NCBI RefSeq assembly: GCF_027580225.2
Contig: NC_073354.2
Coordinates: 29,036,001-29,100,000 of the forward strand
Origin: Misgurnus anguillicaudatus
Taxonomy: Eukaryota; Chordata; Actinopteri; Cypriniformes; Cobitidae
Direction of reading: 5' to 3'
Length of the DNA: 64,000 nt
This document shows positions 22,860-35,600 of the stretch, piece by piece. The translations under genes were made by a program, and so were the position numbers. Each line of letters opens with the position of its first letter. Position 1 is the stretch's first letter. The notes under the pieces were generated by a model. That model was not told the origin of the DNA, ran no database searches, and saw only the letters and a list, made by a program, of their open reading frames with translations.

Positions 22860-23603
22860 CAGGGTCACGCCCACTTCCGCAATTTAAACCACTCGGTTGC
22901 CGTTACATGAAATAGAACCCGCCTCGCTTTGTTGCTTCAGCCAATGAAAAATGTCGCAACGTGGTTGGCTGTCGCTCACAGAGATACAATAACACAGAAC
23001 ATCTACAGAGAGTAACCATTTGTTGAGACCATCAGAGGATACGGTTACACCCCTACAAATAACACAGGCAGTTCAAAATTAGTACAAAGTCAAACGTTTA
23101 AAAACTGTCTTCGGATTATTCCGCCCGTTATCCGCCGAGTCGGGCGCGTCCACGATGTGTGCAAAGGATAAAGAAGTAACGTTACGCTAGTTTCTGTGGC
23201 AGAATTGGACCCTTAACTGGATTAGACTATAGTCCCTCAATCGGACTGTTAGACACTCTGTTGGACTATCAGACATTTACAGGAACAGCAGTTCACATTG
23301 GAGATCTGGAGCAGATCGGCTACAATATGCGGTACTGTACAACCTTGAGCACCTTCGTGGCTGCTTACTGTAAATACATTCATATGAACTGAACCAGCCA
23401 CAATTTGGTCCAGAAATGGTCGTTAACTGGATCACTGTCAGAACCATTCGAATTTTCACAGGTGAGCTGGACTGGGCCGGGTTGTTTCGGTACATTAATA
23501 TGCAAGCATGCGGTGCAACACGTCTTTTTGTATGAATGCTGTGCAAGCGTAAGTGATCTGGGGATAAGCAAGGGAAATTCCCCAGTTATAGACTTCTGAA
23601 ATA
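22860..23603 (+). promoter_or_regulatory. vash2 promoter and 5' UTR region
   Basis: This is a relatively GC-rich stretch directly upstream of the vash2 ATG. GCCAATGAA at about 22940 and the inverse TTGGCT at about 22965 are CCAAT-type boxes. A CACAG|GTGAGC donor-like site near 23460 suggests a possible 5' UTR intron. A 64-codon upstream frame (23405-23599) ends four bases before the ATG. The transcription start is not determined. Confidence 0.55.
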
Positions 23604-26600
23604 ATGACCGGACCGAACACCGCAACCAGCGGCTCCACGGCCAAGGTCAGCAGACACGGTCGGTCCAAAAGCACCAGTACCTACTGTCACAGTACCGGTC
23701 CGTCTGCCGAATCCTCCCAGTCCAATGGCGCAAACAACACCGGCAGGTCGTCCGGTGAGGAAGACGAAAAGGACGGAGGGGTTCCGTTTTATGTAAACAG
23801 GACGGGATTTCCTATAGACAGTGTCACCTGGGACAGAATGTGGTCTCATGTAGCCAAAGTTCACCCTGATGGACAAGACATGGTTGAGAGAATAAGGAAT
23901 GCAACACACCTCCCTAAAGTAAGTTGAACCGAGAGAGCATTTTTGCCAACTGTTTTGCCTTGGTTGGTAAAGAAGACACATTGTTTTAACATGGTTTATT
24001 TGGACATGTACACTATGGTAATCCCATAGTTACCATGGTATGTCAATATTGTAATCATTTAGTGCCACAGTACTTGTTTGATCAATATAGTGAAATAAAG
24101 GTGTCAAAAAGGTTCCCATTTTTGGTTACCGAAAGAGCCATTCGGTTAAAGGTTCTTATAGGAACATATTTTCTTACCTTTAAATACTCCAAAAAACCTT
24201 TTCCCACTATAAATAACCTTTAGTACATCCCCACAATGATCTTTTTTAAGAATGTATGTGGGTACAGAATGTTGCATGAATGTTGATCAAATTGAACTTC
24301 AAAGTTGGCCAACGAAGGATCCGAGTCATTTAGCAAAGGTATTCAGTAAATAAAGGGCATCATAAAACTGTTAGCTATGTGACCCAGATTCCAATGTGGA
24401 CAGATCTTCTTAGCCCTATGGCATTCAACAATGTGTCACATTGTCCCTTGGTATAATTTAATTACAAACCAGGCAAATAAGATATCTGCTCGAACCTATG
24501 ACAGCTGCATATAGATTCCTCTGTTTGTTTAGATTAGATTATTATATACACATCTATAGAGAGACCAGTTAGATTATGTTAGAAAAAAATGATCGTAATG
24601 TGTGACATTTCATGGGAGAATTGTAGAATTTGGTCATAATAATGCCATGACCTCTACACATAAGGTCTGGCGACCCTTGATATAGTATTCAAAAAATAAA
24701 TAAAATGGCATTAGGGGATAAAGTGACTCTTAATTACAGACCCTGTAGTCCTTAGTGTTCAAACAAGCCGTATTTATAGCGTTAAGCTGTCTTTCTTATT
24801 TAACACAGTTGTTCATTCCTGCACACTGCACACATGTGCTGATGAGTGCAAAACAAATGCATCCAAATGGTCAAAAGTGTTACTTCGTCTCTCCAGATGT
24901 TATAGTGATTTATTTCTTAGCAGCAGGTGTTGAACAGGTGCATAGAGTTGAATCATCAGATCAGACAGATTAGGAGTCAGTCGGACAACTGGAGCGTAAG
25001 CCAGACGCTCCGCTTAAATCCTGGTGGACAGAGAGTCACAGTCTTATTGTGGAATACACAAGTGCTTTCATTGACAAAGATTTAGTACATTACTGTACAC
25101 TTTTATCCAAAGCAATACATTTTACCAGTATACGTTTCCTGGGATCGAACCCATGACATTTTGCGACAGCTACAACAACACGCTTTCCCAATTGAGCTAC
25201 AGGAACTCTATGATTGTCCTGTGGTGGTAACCTTGGATGCGAGGACACTGCAATTATATGCAAACAAATCACATACCAGCGGTATCCATCTTAGTGCAGT
25301 TAAACAATATTGGAAAACTAAAACATAAAACATCTTTTTATTGTGTTTGTCTATAGTGTTTTGGATTTGAGATTGACATTATCTATTATTTAGATTTGCT
25401 GGGATAATCAATTCAGTTGTTTAGTGTTTTAAAGGGTTCACCCAAAAATTAAAAGTATTTCATTTAGAGGTCGACCAATTTGCTTATTCTCTGGCCGATG
25501 CCGATTTTTAGAAATCAGGGCAGCCGATGGCCGATTTTCTATATGTACATAATAATCAAAATGTTCTCATCATTAGCAGATATTTTAAATGTAAAAATGT
25601 CACTATTTAAGTCAAAGTATTTAAAAAAAATGACTGGTCTTTCTGAAGAGTTTTACAACCTCCTCTGCACCATGCATTTATCAGACATAGATATTACCTT
25701 ACACACTGTCATCATCTTTGATCAGTTTTTTACCATGGCTTTTATTGCTTTGTAGGATAAAATCCTTATTTGGTAGACCTGATAAAATATTTATTCATCA
25801 TAAAGTTAACATAGTAAATGTCTATGTTTTTTAGTTGAAAATATGCCAAAAATCAGCCAATTAATCGGCCGGCCGATAAATCGGTCGACCTCTAATTTCA
25901 TGAATGATTCACCCTTCATGATTCACCCTTATAAGACCTCTGTTCATCTTCGGAACACAGTTTAAGATGTTTTAGATTTAGTCCGAGAGCTTGTTGACCC
26001 TTCATTGAAAATCTATGCATGGTATACTGTCCATGTCCAGAAAGGTAATAAAAACATCATCAAGTAGTCCATGTGACATCAGTGGGTCAGTTAGAATGTG
26101 TTGAAGCATCAAAAATACATTTTGGTCCAAAAGTAACAAAAATTACAACTTTATTCAGCATTGTCTTCTGTTCAGCGTCTGTTGTGAAGCGCATGCACGA
26201 GACTAGAGTCGCGTGACTGCAGTGATGTGGCTGACGTGTAATCCTCAGACATGTTTGCAAAGTTTTTTTTCCAAACTTACAGCGTGTGTCTCCCTCAGAC
26301 TGTAAACGAAACCCGGGAGCACAAAAAACAACAACTGGGGTGCACCAGATAACACGTCAGCCGCATCGTACGTCATCCGCGTCACTTTAGTCTCGCGCAT
26401 GCGCTTCACAACAGACGCGGAAGAGAAGACAATGCTGAATAAAGTCGTAATTTTTGACAACAAGCTCTCGGATTAAATCCAAAACATCTTAAACTGTGTT
26501 CCGAAGATGAAGGGAGGTCTTACGAGTTTGGAGTCAATAATGACAATATTTTTTGGTGGCTGAACTATCACTTTATCTTTTACATCAACCAAACCACTGG

Positions 26601-29600
26601 CATATCTGCTATAGCAGTGGTTCCCAAACTTTTTCAGCGTGCGGCCCCCCTTGTGTACAGTGCTTTTTTTCGCGGCCCCCCGAAAGAAAATTTATGACAA
26701 AAACAGTTTTAAAATGTAATATTTTAATTAAACAAAACATACCTAGTAGTGCTGTTGGTTAGTTGGCGTATTATTTTTTAGGTTTAATTACACAGAATTC
26801 ATGATAAATGAATGTATTTTATAAAATGTCATAAAACTGGGGCCCCGCTGGCACCATCTCGCAGTCCCCCTGGGGGCCCCGGCCCCCAGTTTGAAAACCA
26901 GTGGGCTATAGCATGAAAAAGTCAGATATAACAAACTGATAGTTTATAACTGTGTGAATGCACTCTGTTGTATAATGTCTGTTGTTTTTCTCTGGGTAAA
27001 TGATTAAATACTTGGCAAAACAAAACAAAATCTGTACCAAGTATAATTTGGCATTTAATGTTGGCTTGTTGAATGTTAAATGCATCCAGTTCATATTCCA
27101 TGAAAATCAAAACCATTGACAAAAGTTCAGATAAATCAAGTGAAAAATAGCGGTTATGGAATCAGCATGTAGAGTATATATTTTGGTGCATACCCAAAAA
27201 TTACTAGCATTTGTTGGTACTATACCACTAACTACTTTAAAGATAAAAAACCTAACATAACTAAATGGTACACATCTATATATTTAGACAAATTTTCTGG
27301 GAGGGTTGTAGTGTCATCTATAGTCAGTCTCAAGTTTCGGTACAGTCCCATGAGTGGTCAGAGGTCATCTAACAGCTCTGTGGTTGTGGAGGGTGTCCTA
27401 TTTTTTGTTGACCTCCTTTCAGGGTAGGATAGACCCAATTGAGATGAAAGCCAGTGGAGGAGATTTCAGAGTAGTCAGACTGTCAAAACCTCAAAATCAA
27501 TATGCAGAGTGATTTTGCATCTAGACACAGTTCTCTAAATGTACCATGCGTCAAACCCTGAATTTTAACTAAACCAGTTAACAGTTCTGTGATAAGATCG
27601 TTGAGAACAGATGGCTCACGGTCCAAAAATAGGGGTGCGGGTTTCTTCAAAGAATTATTACACTGTTCACAAACTTTTTAAACGTTTTAATGAAGCTTTA
27701 TGAACATGTGACGTTTATAACACCTCAATATAGCAGCTCAGACTTGTATAGCACCTCCGATCAACAGAGTTTGTATTCTGCTGTCATAACATTGCTGCAG
27801 TATTTCGTTTTTTTATCGGGCTGCAAAAGTCAGCACAAGACAAGATAACACTTCTCTTCTTTAAGAAACTACAGTCTCTCATTCCTCTGCATTGAGCAGA
27901 GAGAGATAAAGAGGAAACTGGATAGGTTTTTAACTCTCATTTCCTCATCCGACTCCGTTTACAGTACAGTTGAGGCTCTGACGGTAGAGCTTATTGAAAA
28001 TATGTACTTATAATAGTTCTTTATGTAAAAAAAGAAGAAGTTTTATCTTATCTCGAGGTTTGTGTGTGAGAAAACATTTGTTCATTGTTTGTCTCTTGAT
28101 GGGACATACAATTAAAGGGACATTCCACTTGAAAATATGCTCATTTTCCAGCTCCCCTAGAGTTAAACATTTGATTCTTACCATTTTTTTACGCACTTTT
28201 AGCATAGCTTAGCACAATCCATTGAATCTGATAAGACCATTAGCATCACGCTAAAAAAATGATATATAGTGATATTGCGCACTGCCTGAAAATAGTCCCC
28301 TTGGTTACTTTCAATAGCAAGGGACTATTTTCGGGCAGTGCGTAATATCGCTATTACTAGTAATATGCCTGCTGCAGCCATGTTACATCAGCAAATCCTT
28401 GATTATTACGCCAGAATGAGAGTACAGTTCTAGCCATATCTGCCTAAAAAATTGCAACTTTTCATTTTCCGTCTGTCTTAAGCCGAAAGTATACTAGGGA
28501 CGTCCGCGTATGCACGCCGTCCGCATGACGTCATTTTCGTCATCAGGAGGGTCCGCGGCCGTCCGCGTGGGCCGTCCGCGTGCAGCCCAAAACTTGAGAC
28601 CGCGCGGACAGTGCGCGTACAGTCCGCGTACAACAGCGTATGCGCGTGAAAATATTTAGACAGGACACTCCACTATAAACAATTATACAAAGGAAATAGA
28701 CAGCATTTGTACACACACTATCGTTTTTCTTCTTTAACTTTTACTTCTTCCAAGAACAGAAAGCTGTGGAGCATGTTTGTTTGATTCCTGACTTTGTTGT
28801 CTTGTTGTTTGTTCTAAACTGTGTTTGCAATGGTGGATCAGTTACTTTTCTTCACCTATCCTAATGTTTTAATGTAGTGTAAATGTCTCCAAATCAGTGC
28901 TGCCCTGACTAATAATTTGAATAAGAAATCATTTGTATTGCGTATAGCGTCGAACGCGGCCATCCGCGTGTAGCCGTGGGGACTATACTCGGAAAGCTGC
29001 GCGGACGTGTGCGCCGAAAAAAAGTATACCCGGGCCTTTAGTACACAATGTAACTACAGAAGAGTCAATCGAAAATCTTTGGTTATATTTTTGTGTGATG
29101 CTAATGGTCTAATCAGATTCAATGGATTATGCTAAGCTATGCTAAAAGTGGTACCGCCAGATCCAGAGATCAACTGAATGGATTCCAAAACTGTAAGAAT
29201 CAAATGTTTAACTCTAGGAGAGCTGGAAAGTGAGCATATTTTCAAAAAAAGTGGAATGTCCCCTTACTAGTGATTCACATTGTATACATGCCAATAATCA
29301 GTCATGTTTTGATGTTTCTACAGATAAAAAGGACTTTTCATGGCATTAAGGCATCAGATGTAATCTGAGTGATGTGTCATTAAAGTATTTGTTATTGCGA
29401 AACTCTTGCTTGATTTTAAAGGATTAGATTGTGACATCCCAGCAAGCAATTTAGGCTAAAACAAGGCAAAATTTGGCCTGCCAGTGAATTGTCTAATAGA
29501 CGTCTAAGCATAGCCCAAGAGTAGACGATGTGTTTACTTTTAAAACATGTAAAGAAATGAAAGCAAACACCTTGAATACCTGTTGTACAGCTCCAAGTTA

Positions 29601-32600
29601 TTTAGGAAAAAATGGCATGTAACCAAATTCAAGGTTATTAAGGGTAGAAATGGGTTACACACAGCCAGACTATATTGGGTCTATATACAGTACTTAGGCC
29701 ACCACCACCAGACTTGTTGTTTTAGAAGTTTAAATGTCCATCCATATTTATTTTTCAATCTATTTTATTAAGATACAAACAGAAAATACAGGAAATATGT
29801 ACCAAAAAAATAAGGACTAAATGTCTTCTTTAGGCATCGTCTTTGTTTATTGTGACCTCTCTTAGCACTAAACACATCTTGAGCGTTTTTGAGCAGAATT
29901 TCTTTAAAATTAGAAATGAGGATTTATTTTTATTTAGGTTTAAGAGATCCTGCAGTTTCCTGCTATTGCTCAAGTGGAAGGGGATTTTACCCTAAAAACT
30001 TGACACATTAGTTTACAGTTTTATACAGTTTTTAATACTATATACACATTTCCTGTATTTTCTGGATGAATTTTATTAAAGAAACTGAGAAACAATTATA
30101 TATGATCACTATAACATTGCAAAAACAACTAATCTAATTCTGGCATGGTGGCCTAAGACTTGCACAATACTGTATATGGCCGTCCTTTCACTGTCTCAGT
30201 TTTTGCTTGCTTGGATGTCTATGTTTTGGATCCATGTCTCTTCCTTATTACCGGTTTTACGAGGATTGAAGGGATTGTTTATACAAAATATCCATAATAA
30301 ACATTTGTCTTCTGGGCGTGTGGATGATACATCCAGTTCATCCTAAAAATTTGGCCAAAGGGATCTAGTATAGAGCAGTATAAACAATACACTCTGTAAA
30401 TGTTGGATTATTTTCAACCCAGTGTTGGTTTAAAAGGGGACAAACCCGGCAGTTGGATTAAATTATCCCAAAAATGGGTTTAAAAACAGCCCAACATTTT
30501 GGGTTGAAACTAGCACAGGTTAAATTACAACGCAATGGGTTGGCTTTTTCCCTTTTTGACCCCAAAAGGGACAACCCCTTTGTCTCTTTTTTACATGATC
30601 GTGCATGATAGAATCATGGTATCAAAATGCTTCTGGGTTTAAAGACTCATCTCTGTATTTTTTTCTAGCACCCCGTGCCATCGGTTCCAAACTTTAAGCC
30701 ATCCATGTCAGTGCCTGATTGGCTGCACGCCGTCCAGAACTACATGAGAAACCTACAGTATCCTTTACCCCGCACACGCCATGCATACAACAGTATGGTT
30801 TCATTGTTAGCTGCTGTGGGTATTTACGTTCATCATCGTGTGTGTGAGTAATATTTCAGTGTCAAAATTTCCTCCCAGAAATACATCTGTGAAGGGAAAT
30901 GAGCATGAAGGTTTTAACAGGATATTGTAAGCAGCTGTGCGCTTAGACACGCATGAATCACAATGAAAAAAAAAAACAGGAAAAATGCGCGTCCTAAATG
31001 AGGCGAAAAAACTTCACGTCCTGGCGTACCTCCTTAACTGCCAACAGATACAACCATACTGGAACTCAGTTCTTTGAGATAAAGAAAACGAGACCTCTGA
31101 GCGGGTGAGTCATGACATCATCCTGGCAATGAATACCCCCCTTCTTCCTGTTATTCTTGTACTCTTTTTCTAATTTTACACTATTGAAAATACGCTTCTG
31201 TTTTTTCTCCAAAAAACTGAAGGGCTTATAGCACTGCTCCTAATCCTGGGTTAAATCCAGGTACAACAGCATTTCACCCTGTGTTATAAAACCCTGCTTT
31301 GAAACAAAATTAGCACCACTTTTGCTGGGGTTTGCTGTATTTGTCAATGTTATTCATCCATTCATATAATTACTGTATATTTAATGTTATTGGGGTTTAC
31401 AAATAAACAGTGTGAAATCGTGATATGTAAAAATGAACAGTATGAAACACGAGATGGAAAGGTGAAAACCCTTTAAGACCTTTTATCCAGACTTGTAGGG
31501 CTGGTTTCTCGAACAGGACTTATTCTAGTCCCAGACTAGAGCTGCCTTAATTTAAAAACATCTTGACCTGACATACATTTTTGTAAGTGAAGTATGTTTG
31601 TAAAATCTACTTAAATTTCCTAATATAACTAAGGCATAGTCCTGGATTAACCTAAACTTTTTCCAGGAGACCACCCTATAGTTAGACAGGGGTCTTAACA
31701 GTTTTCGAGTGGTTGCTACTTTATAACTACAACAGTGTATCATATATTTATTTCTATTTAAATCAGTCGGTGTGTTACATTGATCTAATCTGTTTTTCTG
31801 TCCTTCAGGTTGATGGAGACCGCCAGAGAGATGATACGAGAATCACTTCCCATTAAATGCCTTGAAGCAGTTATCCTTGGAATGTATCCTTGCATCTCAC
31901 TTTCTTCCTTAATACACTGGTGAAATCCCAGTCTTGCATCACTGTTATAATCACTTAGGGATTTTATCTAGAGGTCAGAATATGATAGATAGTTGGGTTC
32001 AGCCATTTTAACTTGGCACAGTATGCAATAAATTTACAAACACATCACAGCATCCTAACATAAACCACTGGCTTTAAAATAAACCATAACTTTCTTCTTT
32101 CCCTATGGTATATCATAATTTAATGCTCATTAATGTAATTACTACCAGCAAACACACGCACTAAAGTTAATTTACTTGGAAAACCCCCATCTGCCCGATA
32201 CTGTACACAATTGTTGCCGAAAACTCATTTGCACTATTGAGATGGAGGACTCCATTAGCAGATCTCTCAAAGGCAATGTGCTTCACATCGCTCTTTCCCC
32301 TATGATCCCCCACCCTTTCAACTCCACCAGAGGCTCCTATATTCAGCTGTTGCTAGGAAACAAGGAGTCATACAAGATTCTCCTCCTAAAGTCAGTCAGT
32401 TTTCCTTAAAATGCAGTAGATGCATCTGTGCCATTTAGTATCAGCGGGAGGTAGTGTTCTTTCAAAAACTGTTAGTGTCAATTATCAGACCCTGGTCATG
32501 GGTTTACGCAAGGATAATGCTGTCCGGGTTCGAACAGAAGCACTACTAGTAGTAAACTAATAAAATTCGTACATAAAGCACTATAAAACGCGCTAGAAGT

Positions 32601-35600
32601 ATAGTTCTGTTTTTTATGAATACGCTAGAGTTTGTGTACAGTGCGCATGACACAAAGTTTGTCATCAGAATAGTATGCACACCACCAAATTTTTGTGTAC
32701 TTATTAAAAAATATGCTCATTTTACAGCTCCCCTAGAGTTAAACATTTGATTTTTACCATTTTGGAATCCATTCAGCCGATCTCCGGGTCTGGCGGTACC
32801 ACTTTTAGCATAGCTTAGCATAATTCATTGAATTGGATTAGACCATTAGCATCGCACTAAAAAATAAGCAAAGAGTTTTAATATTTTTACTTTTAAAACT
32901 CATTTATTTAAAACTTGACTCTTCTGCAGTTACATCGTGTACCAAGACCGACGGAAAATTAAAAGTTGTGATTTTCTAGGCCGATATGGCTAGGAACTAT
33001 ACTCTCATTCTGACGTAATAATCAACGACTTTGCTGCTGTTACATGGCTGCAGCAGGTGATATAATAAAATAGTCCCCTTGGTAACTTTCAATATCAGGG
33101 GACTATTTTCGGGCAGTGCTTAATATCATTGTGCCTGCTCCAGCCATGTTACGGCAGCAAAGTTCTTGATTATTACGCCAAAATGAGAGTATTCCTAGCC
33201 ATATCAGCCTAGAAAATTGCAACTTGTAATTTTCCGTTGGTCTTAGTACACAATGTAACTACAGAAGAGTAAAGTTTTAAATAGGAAAAATATTGAAACT
33301 CTTTGGTTATTTTTTAGCGCGATGCTAATAGACTAATCAGATTCAATGAATTATGCTAAGAATGGTAGATCAGCTGAATGGATTCCAATTTTTGGTTTTA
33401 TATATACTTCTGCGTCACTGAATGAAGAAGCAGCTTGGCCAGTTTAACACACAAACGAAGAAGAAACCGGAGCTTGTTGTGTGTTTTGAGAAGACCGGCA
33501 GTGATGGTAGTAAATAAACAGCGACTTTTGTTGCAGTTCCAGTTTCGGCATAGACCTTACGCACTACTATAAATTAGACTTTACGCGTGGGTCACGCACA
33601 GGAAAATGTGATATGTAGCCCAGGAGATGCCTTGCATTTTGTCACAATGCATGTGAGAACGTCTGTACATACGTACGAGTCAAATAAACTGTGCTTTGCA
33701 AGGCAGGTACGTTTGCATACTCACAAAAAACAAACTGTACTCTGGTCTTTACCATAGTAATTATTCGTATTTACAGCCTGATCTCACAGGAATTCGTACT
33801 CATTTTATGAGGTGCTTAATTTGTATAAATTTGTTTGCGAATCGTACAAATCGTACAATTATGAGGAAGACACACCTCTAAACCAAACATCACAGGTGAA
33901 AGCAAATCATACAAGTAAAAAAAAAGTAAATCCAATTGTAGGCAAGTGTTTACTTCCTGGGATTGGTGATGTAGACAAGAACGACATTATCAAAATTCCT
34001 CCCGCTTCGGACTCACAGCCTGTAAGTTAACTCCTGTTAGCATTGCATTGTGAGCGAATCTTTCAAACATGGTAAGGCGCGTCACATTTCCGGCTGACAT
34101 AAATAGGTATTAAGGCCAATCACAACGTACAGATTAGCTGGCCAATCAGAGACACAAAACTTTTCAAATCCGTGCGTTTCAGGAAGAAGTTGAAATCTGG
34201 AGCTACAAAAATGTATGGTATGTGGAAAATAATGTGTTTTTAGCCATAAACCATGTGAACACATTGTAATATACCAAATACATAGCCTGACGTTGTCATA
34301 CTCAATTCTAGTCAGAATTTGAGTCTGATACCGCTCCATTGAGCTAAAATTATGAGGCGTGTCTCAACCGAAAAATGCCTCTACACTCAATTGGATAGAC
34401 ATACGACCAATCAGAGCAACGGAGTGTGAGACTTATGTTGAAATGGCGTCTTTAGCAGCCTGACCGAACTGCTAGTAATTTCGCTACAATGATACTAACA
34501 TCATTGTAATTATACTAAGTCTGAGTTAGCGAAGGTACATCAACACCTACTATGTTTACAACATTTCATTTATATCACAACATTAAGTATTTACTAAGTC
34601 ATACAGTAAGACTATCTCTTACCATTTGTACGTTAGGTGAACTACATCCACGACGATAGCTACCCATTACGTTGGCTTGAAAAATATCGGAGCCTAGCAT
34701 GTTCCTCCACTTATTCAGCAGTCACGATTCCAGGCTTCCGAAAAGAAGCTGGCAATGACCGCTAATTATATCCATCTCGTCGTGCACACCGAGTTGCATC
34801 GCCATGATACCCATTTCAGTTGCTTCTTTAACTTTGTCCTCCATATTTGTCCTCCATATTTGTTTATGCGAAAACATAAACAAATGCCTTGATCGCGTTT
34901 CTCTGTTCCTCTTTTTAAATCAATGCTCTGTCGATATCTTTTAGAACAGACTCAATGTCAGAATCCACACATCTGAATTCACCAGCGGCAGCCATTTCAT
35001 TGTAAACAGATTGAACACACGCGCTTTTTGGTGACGTGGTTGATACGTTACTGTTCATGATCATCTGTCCATCATCGTATAAAGCCCGCCCTCACAATTT
35101 GATTCGTCGGCCGGTTTTGGTATTCGCATAGTAGCTCCTCAACGGTGAATCCCCAGACCGATCTTCCCCGTTTTTCAAATTGTGGTGGGCGGGGCTAAGA
35201 TCGGATGGCACCCAGGCTACCAAATACACAAAAAAACATAAATTTTTTGCAATGAAATGGGTGCTTTTTAACAAAGTGTAGTAATTTACTTCAGTTTGCT
35301 ATATAATATAATACAGTATGCTACAGTTTAGTGTAGTAAATACTAAAGTAAAATACTATTTGTTATGTGGGTGGGGCAGAAGTGTTTTAGAGATCTGCTT
35401 TGCCAAGTGTGCCGTCTTTCATGGGGTTGTTGCGAGATTAAATGACTTTGGTGTTTTCCACTCTTTGAAAAAGGCAATTCATGGATCATTAGTCAAGAAC
35501 AGATTGTTTCTCTGTTTTCAGATTAGTAGCGCTGTCAGGGAATTGAAAGAAGAGTTCCAGTTTACTTCACTTAGTGATTGTCTTTGTGTACTAAACTAGT

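Noticed and set aside
25120..25208. Possible tRNA gene on the minus strand
   Set aside because: The tRNA-like head continues into a SINE tail (TTTGGATAAAAGTGT) and does not fold as a tRNA.
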